Shown here: piece after piece, positions 17,116-26,283 of the stretch
How positions within the stretch are numbered: the stretch's first letter is position 1
Layout of the letters: each line of letters opens with the position of its first letter
Origin: Streptomyces capitiformicae
GTDB lineage: Bacteria; Actinomycetota; Actinomycetes; Streptomycetales; Streptomycetaceae
Assembly (NCBI RefSeq): GCF_002214185.1
Contig: NZ_CP022161.1
Span: 9,555,486 to 9,619,485 of the forward strand
Length of the DNA: 64,000 bases
Direction: 5' to 3'
Notes under the pieces: generated by a model
What the model saw: only the letters and a program-made list of their open reading frames with translations
Databases searched by the model: none
Told to the model about the DNA's origin: nothing
Translations under genes and position numbers: made by a program

Positions 17116-20100
17116 GCTCCCTCGGGTCGGTCGGCCGGCTCGTCGCCGGTGGCGTGCGGCAGCACGGTGTCGATCCAGGTGGCGAGGGCGCCCGCGGTGG
17201 TGGTGGCGTGGGACTCCATCATCGTGAAGTGGTTGCCGGGGACGTCCACGACGGATCCGGCGCCGTCCCAGGAGCTCTGCCAGTCCGCCGGGCGCAGCAG
17301 CCCCGAGTCCGCCGCGGTCACGGGCGGCTCGGTGGACCTGACCAGCACCACGGGCGCGGACAGGTCGTCCGGGTCCCATTCGCCGATCATGCGGATGTAC
17401 CAGGCCATCGCGGAGAGCCGGTCGGCGTCCATGTGCGCGAACATCGACTCCCGGTCGAACATCCCGCCCAGCATCTCGGCCGAGAACCGGGTGAACGGGG
17501 AGTCCGCGCGCGGCATGTACGTGTCGAGCAGGGCCACGCCCAGCGGCGGATGCCCCGACTTCTCCAGATGGCGGGCGGCGGCCAGGGCCAGGATGCCGCC
17601 GGACGACGATCCGGTGAGCACGAACGGCCTGCCGTCCGTGCACCGCAGCACCCATTCGGCCTGGGTCCTGGCCACCACGTCCAGCGAGGCGGGCAGCGGT
17701 TCGTCCGGCCCGAAGCCGGGTGTGGGCAGCGCCCATACGTCGCGCTCGCCCCGGAAGGCGGACGCGAACCGGGCGTACTGGTGCACACCGGCCAGCGCCA
17801 CATAGGAGCTGAAGCAGACCAGCGCGGCGCCCTTGTCGCCGGCGGCGAGCCGGAGCCCGCCGGCCGAGGCGGGGAGCCCGGTCGGGGAGTCGAACACGGG
17901 GCGCAGATCGGCGACGGCGTTCAGCAGGGCGAAGCCCTCGTCGATACGGCCCTGCCGGCACGCGTCCCGGAACAGTGCGCCCACGGTGTCCTGCGGGCGG
18001 GCGGCACGCTCCGGCGTCTCCTCGTGCGCCCCGCCCTGCTGCGGGGTCCCGGACGCCGTGGACTCCGTCGCGGCGAAGCGTTCGGCCAGCTCGGCGGCGA
18101 CCGCCCGCGGGGTGTCGTGGTCGAAGACCAGGGTGGCGGGCAGCCGGAAGCCGGTCGCCGAGCCGAGCCGGTTGCGCAGTTCCATGGCGGTCAGCGAGTC
18201 GAAGCCCAGCTCCACGAAGTGCCGGTCGGGCAGCACCTCGTCGGTGGAGTCGTGGCCGAGCACGAAGGCGACCTGGGCCCGTACCTCGTCGAGGAGCAGC
18301 GCGAGCCGCTGCTCCGGGTCACCTGCCGTGAGCCGTGCGGCGAGCGAGCGTCCGCCGTCCGTGGCGGTGCCCGCGGCAGCCCTGCGGCGGGCGGCGGGAC
18401 CCGTGGTCGACGGGGTGCGCCGGGCCAGAGCGACCACGGCCGCGTCGGGGGTGGCCATCGCCTGGTCGAACAGGGCGAGGCCCGCCTCGGAGGTCAGCGG
18501 CAGCATGCCGCCGCGCGCCATCCGCTCCCGGTCGGCAGCGCCGAGCCCGGCGGTCATGGCCGACTCGGCCGCCCACAGCCCCCAGGCGATCGACGTGGCT
18601 GGCAGCCCTCGCGCCCGGCGGTGCGCCGCCAGCCCGTCGAGGAAGGCGTTCGCCGCCGCGTAGCCGCCCTGGCCCGCCGCGCCGAAGGTGCCCGCGGCCG
18701 ACGAGAACAGCACGAACGCCGACAGGTCCCGGTCCTCGGTCAGCCGGTGCAGCTGCCAGGCCGCGTCCGCCTTGGGGGCGAGTACGCGGTCGATCTGCGC
18801 GTCGGTGAGCGAGGCGAGCGTCGCGTCGTCCACGACGCCGGCGATGTGCACGACGGCGGTCAGCGGGTGCTCCTCCGGGACGCCGGCGAGCAGGCCCTCC
18901 AGCTGGGCCGGGTCGGTGACGTCACAGGCGACGACCGTCGACTCGGCGCCGTGTTCGGCGAGTTCCGCCACGAGGGCGTCGGCGCCCGGCGCGTCCGCGC
19001 CGCGCCGGGACGCCAGCAGCAGTCGGCGCGCGCCGTGCGTGCTGACCAGGTGCCGGGTCACGAGGGTACCGAGGGTGCCGGTGGCGCCGGTGACCAGGAC
19101 GGTGCCGTGGGGGTCCAGGGGCGGACCGGCCGCCGGTGTCGACGGTTCGCTCAAGTCCGGTACGAGGAGGGCCCCTTCGCGTAGGGCGGCCTCGGGGCGG
19201 GCCGCGACGATCGCGGCGGGGACGGCATCGAAGACAGCGGCATCACCGGGCGAACTGGACAGGTTTGGCGCGAGGTCGAGGAGGTGCAGCCGGTCGGGGT
19301 GTTCGATCCGGGCGGACCTGATCAGACCCCACAGCGCGGCACCGGCGAGGTCGGTCACGTCCTCGGCCCCGTCGGTGGCGAGGGCGCCTCGGGTGACCAG
19401 GACCAGGCGGGAGTCGGCGAAGCGGTCGTCGTCGGTCCACTGCCGGACGAGGTCCGCGGTCCCGGTCAGCAGCTCCCTGGTGGCCTCCGGGGCGGGTGCG
19501 CCGGAACCGGTGCGGACGGTGAGGACGGCCTCGGGGGCGGCGGTCCCGGTGTCGACGGCCGCGCCGAGGGAGGCGAGGTCGGCGTAGCACTCCAGATGGA
19601 CTCCGGCCGTGTGCAGCGCCTCGGCGAGCCCGCCGTCGCCGTGCCCGATGAGGGCCCAGCGCACGGTTTCGGGTGCCGGGGCGGCGGGTTGCGGCTCGGT
19701 GCGCCGCCAGCGCTGGACCAGCAGGGGCGGGGCGTCCGCCGTACCGCCGGGGGCCGCGTCGGGGATCTGGCCGGCGGTGAGCCTCCGCAGCAGCAGACCG
19801 TCCGCCGTGGCCACCGGCCGGCCCTCGGGGTCGGCGACGGACAGCGCGAACTCCAGCGGGCGTCCGGTGGGCGCCAGGTGGACGCGCAGTGCGGTGGCCC
19901 CGGTCGCGTGCAGGGAGACGCCGTTCCAGGTGAAGGGGAGGACCGCCCCCGCCCCGGTCTGTGCGTCATCGCTGTCGTCGTCCGGTACGCCGACGAGCAG
20001 GGTGTGCAGGGCGGCGTCGAGCAGGGCGGGGTGCAGGGCGTAGCGAGCGGCTTCGGCCCGGTGGGACTCGGGGAGCGCCACCTCCGCGAACAGGTCCCGG

Positions 20101-20990
20101 TCCTGGCGCCAGACACGCTGGAGCCCCCGGAACGCCGAACCGTAGTCGAAGCCTCCGGCCGCGAACCGTTCGTACCAGTCGGCCTCCCCCGCCGCATCCG
20201 GCACGACGGGCACGGCGCCGGGCGGTGGCCAGGCGGCCGGCTTCCCGGCTTCTTGGGCGTCTGCGGCGTCTGCGTTGTCTGCGGCCAGGAGCCCCTGCGC
20301 ATGGCGGGTCCACGGCTGGTCCGGGGCGGCGTCGGCGGCCCGCGAGTGCAGGCTGAACTCCCGCCGTCCGTCCGCGTCGGGGGCGCCGACGGCGAGCTGG
20401 ATCTGTACGGCGCCGTGGTCGGGCAGCACCAGCGGGGTCTCCAGGGTCAGTTCGGCCACGTGGCCGAGGCCGACCTGGTCCCCGGCGTACACCGCCAGTT
20501 CGAGGTAGGACGTGCCCGGCAGGATGACCCGGCCCAGCACCCGGTGCCCCTCCAGCCAGGGGTGGCTACGGAGGGACAGCCGCCCGGTGAGCAGCAGCCC
20601 GTCCGTGCCGGGGACGCTCACGGCGGCCGCGAGCAGCGGATGCTCGGCCCTCTCCAGCCCGGCGGCGGTCACATCACCGGCCGCTTCGGACGCCTCCAGC
20701 CAGTAGCGACGCCGCTGGAAGGCGTACGTCGGCAGCGGCACCGCCGGCGCCTCGGGCAGCTGAGCCGCCCAGTCGGCCCGGGTACCGTCGACGTACAGTC
20801 TGGCGACCGCACCGAGGAGCGCGGACACCTCGGGCCGGTCCTTGCGCAGGGCCGGGGCGAGGACGGCCGTTTCGGGGTCGTCGAGCGTTGCCTGGGCGAG
20901 CGTGGTGAGGGTGCCGTCGGGGCCGAGTTCGAGGTAGCGGCCAACACCCTGCTCGGCGAGGACGCCCACGGCGTCGGCGTAACGGAAAGT
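17112..20990 (-). CDS. type I PKS terminal module, N-terminally truncated (AT end-DH-KR-ACP-TE)
   Basis: About 1,290 residues of the last module of a modular PKS. Reading begins in the C-terminal part of an AT domain (FRYADAVGVLAEQGVGRYLE, followed by the post-AT linker YAFQRRRYWLEA near 20,700). The DH domain has both catalytic pieces, HRVLGRVILP (about 20,530-20,560) and HPALLDAALHTL (about 20,020). The KR has the NADPH loop VLVTGATGTLGTL (near 19,090), a VVDDATL stretch suggestive of a B-type ketoreductase, and the active-site GGYAAANAFLDGL. The ACP carries ELGFDSLTAMELRN with the phosphopantetheine Ser. The C-terminal TE has the GSSSGG elbow and His in PGNHFTMME. The KS and most of the AT are absent; upstream DNA codes for something unrelated. 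The first usable start in frame is GTG 20969, which cannot be the real one. Confidence 0.93.
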   Translation of the reverse strand, partial: TFRYADAVGVLAEQGVGRYLELGPDGTLTTLAQATLDDPETAVLAPALRKDRPEVSALLGAVARLYVDGTRADWAAQLPEAPAVPLPTYAFQRRRYWLEASEAAGDVTAAGLERAEHPLLAAAVSVPGTDGLLLTGRLSLRSHPWLEGHRVLGRVILPGTSYLELAVYAGDQVGLGHVAELTLETPLVLPDHGAVQIQLAVGAPDADGRREFSLHSRAADAAPDQPWTRHAQGLLAADNADAADAQEAGKPAAWPPPGAVPVVPDAAGEADWYERFAAGGFDYGSAFRGLQRVWRQDRDLFAEVALPESHRAEAARYALHPALLDAALHTLLVGVPDDDSDDAQTGAGAVLPFTWNGVSLHATGATALRVHLAPTGRPLEFALSVADPEGRPVATADGLLLRRLTAGQIPDAAPGGTADAPPLLVQRWRRTEPQPAAPAPETVRWALIGHGDGGLAEALHTAGVHLECYADLASLGAAVDTGTAAPEAVLTVRTGSGAPAPEATRELLTGTADLVRQWTDDDRFADSRLVLVTRGALATDGAEDVTDLAGAALWGLIRSARIEHPDRLHLLDLAPNLSSSPGDAAVFDAVPAAIVAARPEAALREGALLVPDLSEPSTPAAGPPLDPHGTVLVTGATGTLGTLVTRHLVSTHGARRLLLASRRGADAPGADALVAELAEHGAESTVVACDVTDPAQLEGLLAGVPEEHPLTAVVHIAGVVDDATLASLTDAQIDRVLAPKADAAWQLHRLTEDRDLSAFVLFSSAAGTFGAAGQGGYAAANAFLDGLAAHRRARGLPATSIAWGLWAAESAMTAGLGAADRERMARGGMLPLTSEAGLALFDQAMATPDAAVVALARRTPSTTGPAARRRAAAGTATDGGRSLAARLTAGDPEQRLALLLDEVRAQVAFVLGHDSTDEVLPDRHFVELGFDSLTAMELRNRLGSATGFRLPATLVFDHDTPRAVAAELAERFAATESTASGTPQQGGAHEETPERAARPQDTVGALFRDACRQGRIDEGFALLNAVADLRPVFDSPTGLPASAGGLRLAAGDKGAALVCFSSYVALAGVHQYARFASAFRGERDVWALPTPGFGPDEPLPASLDVVARTQAEWVLRCTDGRPFVLTGSSSGGILALAAARHLEKSGHPPLGVALLDTYMPRADSPFTRFSAEMLGGMFDRESMFAHMDADRLSAMAWYIRMIGEWDPDDLSAPVVLVRSTEPPVTAADSGLLRPADWQSSWDGAGSVVDVPGNHFTMMESHATTTAGALATWIDTVLPHATGDEPADRPEGA

Positions 20991-20995
20991 CGGCG
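20975..20995. other. abrupt junction: PKS fused tail-on to an unrelated gene end
   Basis: On the minus strand, PKS coding is recognisable back to TFRYADAVG (around 20,970-20,990). On the plus strand, recognisable coding for a peptidoglycan-binding domain starts at about 20,981 (NGKSAVVDFQ). The two cannot both continue through the same bases, so a breakpoint lies here. It is either a real deletion/rearrangement that removed the rest of the PKS cluster or an assembly join. Confidence 0.75.
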
Positions 20996-21082
20996 GTGGT
21001 CGACTTCCAGAAGAAGCACCACTTGCAGGTCGACGGCGTCATCGGCCCGCAGACCTGGCGCGCCCTGCTGGGCACCCGCTGA
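20981..21082 (+). pseudogene. C-terminal tail of a peptidoglycan-binding protein
   Basis: About 33 codons up to TGA 21080-21082 match the end of a PG_binding_1 domain: the SAVVDFQKKHHL helix, the glycine-rich DGVIGPQTW turn and RALLGTR at the end. Such domains sit at the C-terminus of cell-wall hydrolases. The rest of the gene is missing upstream, replaced by PKS sequence on the other strand. The matching terminator follows at once, so this is the genuine 3' end of a lost gene. Confidence 0.75.
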
Positions 21083-21105
21083 CGCGAGCGGTCCCGGCGG
21101 CCGGC

Positions 21106-21149
21106 CGACGGCTCCTTCCCACCGCACCCGCAGCGGAAAGGAGCCGTCG
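21106..21149 (+). terminator. stem-loop terminator of the truncated peptidoglycan-binding gene
   Basis: CGACGGCTCCTT (21106-21117) is exactly complementary to 21138-21149, a 12-base stem with a 20-base loop. It lies 23 bases past the TGA of the gene remnant. The following 310 bases up to the acyl-CoA dehydrogenase promoter contain no gene I can recognise. Confidence 0.8.
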
Positions 21150-21458
21150 CTGCACATGGCCGGCGACAAGCCGAACGAGGCCGCCCCCGACGTGGTGGCC
21201 CCAGGCCCTGTGTTCCGGACGGGCTGTTCTCCTCGCCCACGACGTGAGCCGCACCTCGTGGGTCTTGGGTTCTGGACTGGCTGCGTGCAGCCCTCGGGGA
21301 GAAGCAGGGCTGACCTCGGTGCGCTACCGGCGGGCCCCTGCCCCACGAGTGGCTGCCAGGCCGTACCGGGCCGGCGTCCCCGTCCGCGAGGCGGAGTGAC
21401 GAGTGTTACGTCGGGGGCACTCTGGACGCACTTGGTACTCGCCGGTACGGTTTGTCTG

Positions 21459-21472
21459 AGCAAGCGCTTAGC
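21459..21472. promoter_or_regulatory. candidate TetR-type operator upstream of acyl-CoA dehydrogenase
   Basis: AGCAAGCGCTTAGC contains a perfect eight-base palindrome, AAGCGCTT, and resembles the AxCAAGxxCTTGxT operators used by TetR-family regulators of lipid catabolism in actinobacteria. It lies 58 bases ahead of the GTG at 21530, where a promoter would be expected. Only one site is seen and no regulator gene is adjacent. Confidence 0.45.
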
Positions 21473-21529
21473 CATGTCTGCGGTGGGCGCTTGGGTACAT
21501 CCGAAGGTACTCAGGTGGAGGTGACGGCG

Positions 21530-22687
21530 GTGCGCCGTACGGTGTTCAACGAGGATCACGAGGCGTTCCGGGAGACCCTGCGTGCCTTCATCGAGGCCGA
21601 GGTCGTGCCGGTCTACGACGAGTGGTTCGCCGCGGGTCAGGCGCCGCGGGACTTCTACTACAAGCTGGCCGAGCTGGGCATCTTCGGTATCCGGGTGGAC
21701 GAGGAGTACGGCGGCGCCGGCATCGACTCGTACAAGTTCGAGGCCGTGCTGTACGAGGAGACCGCCCGTGCGGGCGTGACCTTCGGCGGCTCCGGGGTGC
21801 ATGTGCTGCTCGGTCTGCCGTACGTCAAGATGCTGGCCACGGACGAGCAGAAGAAGCGGTACCTGCCGAAGTTCGTCTCCGGCGAGGAGATGTGGGCCAT
21901 CGCGATGACCGAGCCGGGCACCGGCTCCGACCTCGCGGGCATGAAGACCACCGCCAAGCTCAGTGAGGACGGGACGCACTACGTCCTCAACGGTGCCAAG
22001 ACCTTCATCACCGGTGGCGTCCACGCCGACCGCATGATCGTCTGCGCGCGTACGGCCGCCCCGACCAAGGAGGACCGCCGGCACGGCATCTCCCTCCTCG
22101 TCGTGGACACCAAGGCCGAGGGGTACTCGGTCGGGCGGAAGCTGGACAAGCTCGGGCTCAAGACCTCCGACACCGCCGAGCTCGCCTTCGTCGACGTCAA
22201 GGTGCCCGTCGAGGACCTCCTCGGTGAGGAGAACAAGGGCTTCTACTACCTCGGCCACAACCTCGCCTCCGAGCGCTGGGGCATCGCCTACGGCGCCTAC
22301 GCGCAGGCCAAGGCCGCGGTGCGGTTCACCAAGCAGTACGTCCAGGACCGCGTCGTCTTCGGCCAGCCCGTCGCCGCCTTCCAGAACACCAAGTTCGAAC
22401 TGGCCGCCTGCCAGGCCGAGGTGGACGCCGCCGAGGCCGTCGCCGACCGTGCCACGGAGGCCCTGGACGCCGGTGAGCTGACGCCGGCCGAGGCCGCCAG
22501 CGCCAAGCTCTTCTGCACCGAGGTCGCCCACCGTGTCATCGACCGCTGCCTCCAGCTCCACGGCGGCTACGGCTTCATGAACGAGTACCCGATCGCCCGC
22601 CTGTACGCGGACAACCGCGTCAACCGCATCTACGGCGGCACCAGCGAGATCATGAAGTCGATCATCGCGAAGGACATGGGCCTGTAA
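21530..22687 (+). CDS. acyl-CoA dehydrogenase
   Basis: A 385-residue FAD-dependent acyl-CoA dehydrogenase catalysing alpha,beta-desaturation of an acyl-CoA thioester. The family signatures are present: the FAD/substrate segment WAIAMTEPGTGSDLAGMKT, then NGAKTFITGG, the GRGIGQ-equivalent loop region near the C-terminus, and the end motif YGGTSEIMKSIIAKDMGL. The GTG at 21530 is chosen because GGAGG (21517-21521) sits eight bases upstream; the frame is open further 5' but without a signal. It is followed in the same direction by a TesB-type thioesterase, so both may handle the same acyl-CoAs. The locus looks like ordinary Streptomyces chromosome. Confidence 0.95.
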   Translation: MRRTVFNEDHEAFRETLRAFIEAEVVPVYDEWFAAGQAPRDFYYKLAELGIFGIRVDEEYGGAGIDSYKFEAVLYEETARAGVTFGGSGVHVLLGLPYVKMLATDEQKKRYLPKFVSGEEMWAIAMTEPGTGSDLAGMKTTAKLSEDGTHYVLNGAKTFITGGVHADRMIVCARTAAPTKEDRRHGISLLVVDTKAEGYSVGRKLDKLGLKTSDTAELAFVDVKVPVEDLLGEENKGFYYLGHNLASERWGIAYGAYAQAKAAVRFTKQYVQDRVVFGQPVAAFQNTKFELAACQAEVDAAEAVADRATEALDAGELTPAEAASAKLFCTEVAHRVIDRCLQLHGGYGFMNEYPIARLYADNRVNRIYGGTSEIMKSIIAKDMGL

Positions 22688-22753
22688 GGCATGATCCTGT
22701 AAGGACATGATCTTGTAAGGTCCGCGAAATTACTCGCCGGTAGAAAAGGCTTT

Positions 22754-23632
22754 ATGAGCCAGGCACCACTTCAGGATCTCCTCGATCTGCTCGACCTCGA
22801 GCAGATCGAGGAGAACATCTTCCGCGGCCGCTCCCGGCCCGCCATCGTCCCGCGCGTCTTCGGCGGGCAGGTCGCGGCCCAGGCGCTCGTCGCCGCCGGG
22901 CGGACGGTCCCCGAGGACCGGCTGCCGCACTCCCTCCACGCGTACTTCCTGCGTGTCGGCGACCCGGGCGCGCCCATCGTCTACACCGTCGACCGCATGA
23001 ACGACGGCCGTTCCTTCACCGCTCGCCGCGTCGTCGCCGTCCAGCACGGGCAGCCGATCTTCGCCCTCTCCGCGTCCTTCCAGCGGTACGAGGAGGGCCT
23101 CGAACACCAGGCCCCGATGCCCGCCGCGCCCGACCCGGAGACCCTCCCCACCGCCGAGGAACGGCTGCCGTCGTACGACCTCGCCCCGGCCCTCGTCCAG
23201 AGGATGCTGGAGGCGCGGGCCGCCGTCGACCTGCGGTACGTCGACGATCCGCCCTACGGCCGCTACGGCGAGCCCCGAGAACCGCGCTCTCAGGTGTGGT
23301 TCCGCGCCGACGGCAAGCTCGACGACGACCCCCTCCTGCACGTCGTCCTCGCCACCTACGTCTCCGACATGACGCTCCTCGACTCCATCCTGCTCGCGCA
23401 CGGGCGCGGCGGGTGGGCCGTGGGGGACGTGGTCGGGGCGTCGCTGGACCACGCCATGTGGTTCCACCGGCCGTTCCGCGCCGACGAATGGCTCCTGTAC
23501 GACCAGGAGTCGCCGTCCGCGTCGGCCGGCCGCGGCCTCGGCCAGGGCCGGATCTACACCCAGGACGGACGGCTCGCGATCTCGGTCATCCAGGAGGGCG
23601 TCGTACGCGTGCCGAGGCCGAGGACTCCGTAA
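22754..23632 (+). CDS. acyl-CoA thioesterase II (TesB family)
   Basis: A 292-residue double hot-dog thioesterase hydrolysing acyl-CoAs to free acid and CoA. The N-terminal motif RVFGGQVAAQALVAAG, the LHAYFLRVGDP strand, DGRSFTARRVVAVQ and the C-terminal WFHRPFRADEWLLYDQESPS match TesB. A near-perfect inverted sequence (GATCTGCTCGACCTCGAGCAGATC, written here only in part) lies in its first codons at 22785-22808. It is 66 bases downstream of the acyl-CoA dehydrogenase gene on the same strand; the gap has a threefold repeat of the form ATG-ATC-TTGTAAGG. Confidence 0.93.
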   Translation: MSQAPLQDLLDLLDLEQIEENIFRGRSRPAIVPRVFGGQVAAQALVAAGRTVPEDRLPHSLHAYFLRVGDPGAPIVYTVDRMNDGRSFTARRVVAVQHGQPIFALSASFQRYEEGLEHQAPMPAAPDPETLPTAEERLPSYDLAPALVQRMLEARAAVDLRYVDDPPYGRYGEPREPRSQVWFRADGKLDDDPLLHVVLATYVSDMTLLDSILLAHGRGGWAVGDVVGASLDHAMWFHRPFRADEWLLYDQESPSASAGRGLGQGRIYTQDGRLAISVIQEGVVRVPRPRTP

Positions 23633-23644
23633 GCCTCCAGTCGG

Positions 23645-24439
23645 TTACAGCTCGCTCAGGCCCGCCTGTTCCAGCAGGTACGCCGTCATCGGGTCGTAGT
23701 GGCGCGGGCTGACCACGTGGTCGTCGAGGGGGACCGCGACCTGGAGGGTGCCCTCGGACTCGGCGAGGAAGAGGGCGGGGTCGTTGCAGTCGGCGTAACC
23801 GACGGAGTCGATGCCGAGCTGGCCCGCGCAGCCCGCCCAGCCGTGGTCGGCGACCACCAGGTCGGGCAGCGGACGGCCGGTGCCCTCAAGTCCCCGGAGG
23901 ATGGCCCGCATCGGCTCGGGGGAGTGGGTGTGCCAGAGGGTGGCGCCGTGTTCGAGGACGGCGACGTCCGCGAACTGCATGACGTAACCCTCCTCCGTCT
24001 GCAGGCCGTCCGGGATGACGACGATCTCGCAGCCCGCCGCGCGCAACGCCTGCGCCGTGGCCCGGTGCACGTCGAGAAGACCGCCGGGGTGGCCGGTGGC
24101 GAACAGCACCCGCTGCTCGCCGTCGGCCGCCTTGCGCAGCCGCGCCGCCATGCGCTCCAGCGCGTCGACCGTCAGATCCGGGTCGATCGTGTCCTGGCCG
24201 TACCGGTGACCGGGGTCGTCGTTCACGCCGACCCGCTCCGCCATCACGGCCAGCACATCCTGCTCGTCGCTCCAGCGGTCGCCGAGCTCCAGGCCCAGCC
24301 AGTAGTGGCGGTTGCCGTTGGCCAGTTCGCGGTAGTGGGAGAGGTTGTTCTCGCGCGGCGTGGCGACGTCGCCCGCGATACGCGTCCGTACGAGGTGCTC
24401 GACGAGCTCGGCGCGGCTGGGGATCCCGGATATCGGCAT
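23645..24439 (-). CDS. conserved actinobacterial phosphatase-like protein
   Basis: A 264-residue cytosolic protein. Recognisable segments are VLFATGHPGGLLDVHRATAQ, a Rossmann-like strand CEIVVIPDG, HTHSPEPM and VVADHGWAGCAGQLGIDSVG. From memory this family is labelled phosphatase in Streptomyces annotations, but I see no classical phosphatase signature, so the reaction is uncertain. The His-rich and Asp-rich strands would suit metal binding. It converges tail to tail with tesB with only 12 bases between, and is followed upstream by the PucR regulator on the same strand. Confidence 0.75.
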   Translation of the reverse strand: MPISGIPSRAELVEHLVRTRIAGDVATPRENNLSHYRELANGNRHYWLGLELGDRWSDEQDVLAVMAERVGVNDDPGHRYGQDTIDPDLTVDALERMAARLRKAADGEQRVLFATGHPGGLLDVHRATAQALRAAGCEIVVIPDGLQTEEGYVMQFADVAVLEHGATLWHTHSPEPMRAILRGLEGTGRPLPDLVVADHGWAGCAGQLGIDSVGYADCNDPALFLAESEGTLQVAVPLDDHVVSPRHYDPMTAYLLEQAGLSEL

Positions 24440-24557
24440 GCCCCCATTGTGAGGCAGACAACTGTGGGAGTCCTCCGTGTGACCGCCGCATGCGACCTGC
24501 GTCACTCCCCGGCCATCTGCGCCATCCCAAGAAGGCCGCCGGTTCACCGCTCGCGGC

Positions 24558-26138
24558 TCACCGCTCGCGCAGCGCGAACCACAACTCCATCCGCACGTCC
24601 GGGTCGTCCAGGTCCGCCTCCAGCAACACGGCGCAACGGCCGATCCGTTGGCGGACCGTGTTGCGGTGCACGGCCAGCGCCACGGCCGTACGGTCCCAAC
24701 TGCCGTGCAGCGACAGCCAGGTGCGCAGGGTCTCGGCGAGCGCGGGCGAGTCGGCGAGCGGGGCCAGGAGCGCGCGGGCGTGCGCGGTCGCGTCGTCCGC
24801 CGGGATCAGCTCGGCGAGCGCGGTACGGGTGCCGTGGCGCACCAACGCCGTACGGGTCGCCCTCGCCCGGGCCAGGGCGCGGGCCGCCTGCGTGTCGGCG
24901 GACGCCCACGCGTGCGGGGCGGCCGGGGCGCTGACCCCGCAGGTCCAGCCGGGCTGGGCGGTGATCTCGTGGTCGGCCGGGACGAGGACGCGGACGGTGT
25001 CGCCGTGGGCGTCCACGAGGGCGGAGCCCAGGGCTGCGCCGAGCGTGGCTGCGGAGAGGGGGTCCGGGGCGTCTTTGGTGGGGCGGGCGTGCACGACCTG
25101 CCACCGGTCGCCGTGGCCGAGGAGGGGGGCCGCCTCCTCCGGGGATGCGCCGAGGAGGAGGCGTACGAGGGCCGAGGTGCGGGTCGCGCCTGTGCCGCTC
25201 TGTTGTTCGCCGGTGAGGAGGGAGAGGAGTACGGCGGCGACGGAGGTGATGGTGTGGTCGCCCGGGGTGCGGTGTGGGGTTGCTACGCCGAGTACGAAGC
25301 CGGGGCTGGTGGTCAGGGTGTAGGCGGTGAGGTGGGTGCCGTTGATCGTGTCGGTCGCGGAGGTGGGAGTGGAGGTGCGCGGGGAGGGCTCGGGTGGTTC
25401 GGGTGGTTCGGCTGGTGCTGGTGCTGGTGCGTGGGGGTTGTTCGCGCCCACGCGGCGGAGCCGCACGGTGTCACGCCCCGCGCCCCTGAGAGAACGGGGG
25501 TGGACCACCGCTGCCAAAGTCGCCAGACGTCGTGTCACCGCTTCCCCCTGCTCCCGGCCGAACGACGCCATTTCCGCCCCCTCGGCCCCGTACAGCACCG
25601 CCCGGCCGCCCACCCGTTGCGCCAGCCGGCGTAGGACCGCCCTCACCGGGTCCGGGCGGGACGCGGCTGCCGCGAGGCTCTGCTGGGCCTCTGTGACTCG
25701 GCGGAGTTCGGTGTGGCGGGCCTCGGCCATCAGTTGCCAGACCGCTCGGGCCACACCGGAGAAGGTCGTCCGGGGCGGGACCTCGATCAGCGGCAGGCCG
25801 TACGTGTCGCAGGCGGCGATCAGGGCCCTCGGGACCGTGTCGTGCACCGGGGCGACGCCGAAGCCGAGGGCTGTGCCGCCTGCCTCGACGATGCGGGAGA
25901 TGTAGTCGTCGAAGTAGGTGCCGGAGCCGGCCGCCTCGGGGATGTGGACGCCGGCCGTCAGGAGGAGCTCGCCGCCCAGCAGGTACGGGTAGGGGTCCGA
26001 CATCTCCGAGGTGTGGGCCCAGTGGATCACCGTGTCCTCGTCGACCGGGCCGGCGATCTGGCGCAGGCCCAGGTCCTGGCGGGCCAGGAGGGCGGCGAGG
26101 GGCACGGGTGGGGTGGGGGGAACGGCGGGGTCCGACAT
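24558..26138 (-). CDS. PucR-family transcriptional regulator
   Basis: A 526-residue regulator with the PucR layout: an N-terminal PucR domain (VIHWAHTSEMSDPYPYLLGG and IEVPPRTTFSGVARAVWQLM), a variable Pro/Glu/Thr-rich middle, and a C-terminal HTH (LHGSWDRTAVALAVHRNTVR followed by RIGRCAVLLEADLDDPDVRM). It diverges from the symporter-agmatinase-TPP enzyme operon with a 145-base gap, and by that arrangement very likely controls it, perhaps in response to a guanidino or purine-derived nitrogen compound (inference). The stretch coding for the Pro/Glu-rich linker (about 25,390-25,440) is a simple-sequence tract. Confidence 0.93.
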   Translation of the reverse strand: MSDPAVPPTPPVPLAALLARQDLGLRQIAGPVDEDTVIHWAHTSEMSDPYPYLLGGELLLTAGVHIPEAAGSGTYFDDYISRIVEAGGTALGFGVAPVHDTVPRALIAACDTYGLPLIEVPPRTTFSGVARAVWQLMAEARHTELRRVTEAQQSLAAAASRPDPVRAVLRRLAQRVGGRAVLYGAEGAEMASFGREQGEAVTRRLATLAAVVHPRSLRGAGRDTVRLRRVGANNPHAPAPAPAEPPEPPEPSPRTSTPTSATDTINGTHLTAYTLTTSPGFVLGVATPHRTPGDHTITSVAAVLLSLLTGEQQSGTGATRTSALVRLLLGASPEEAAPLLGHGDRWQVVHARPTKDAPDPLSAATLGAALGSALVDAHGDTVRVLVPADHEITAQPGWTCGVSAPAAPHAWASADTQAARALARARATRTALVRHGTRTALAELIPADDATAHARALLAPLADSPALAETLRTWLSLHGSWDRTAVALAVHRNTVRQRIGRCAVLLEADLDDPDVRMELWFALRER

Positions 26139-26283
26139 GGCGATGTGCGTGGTGATGTGCGTTTCCTTCAGTCGTGTCCGCTCAAGTGGATGAAACGTAC
26201 ACTTCGCAGTCGCTTTCCGGCCACCTAGTGTCGAGGTTCGTCACCCGCCGGCGAATCGAGTGACCTCGACTGAGGGAGGGCCT

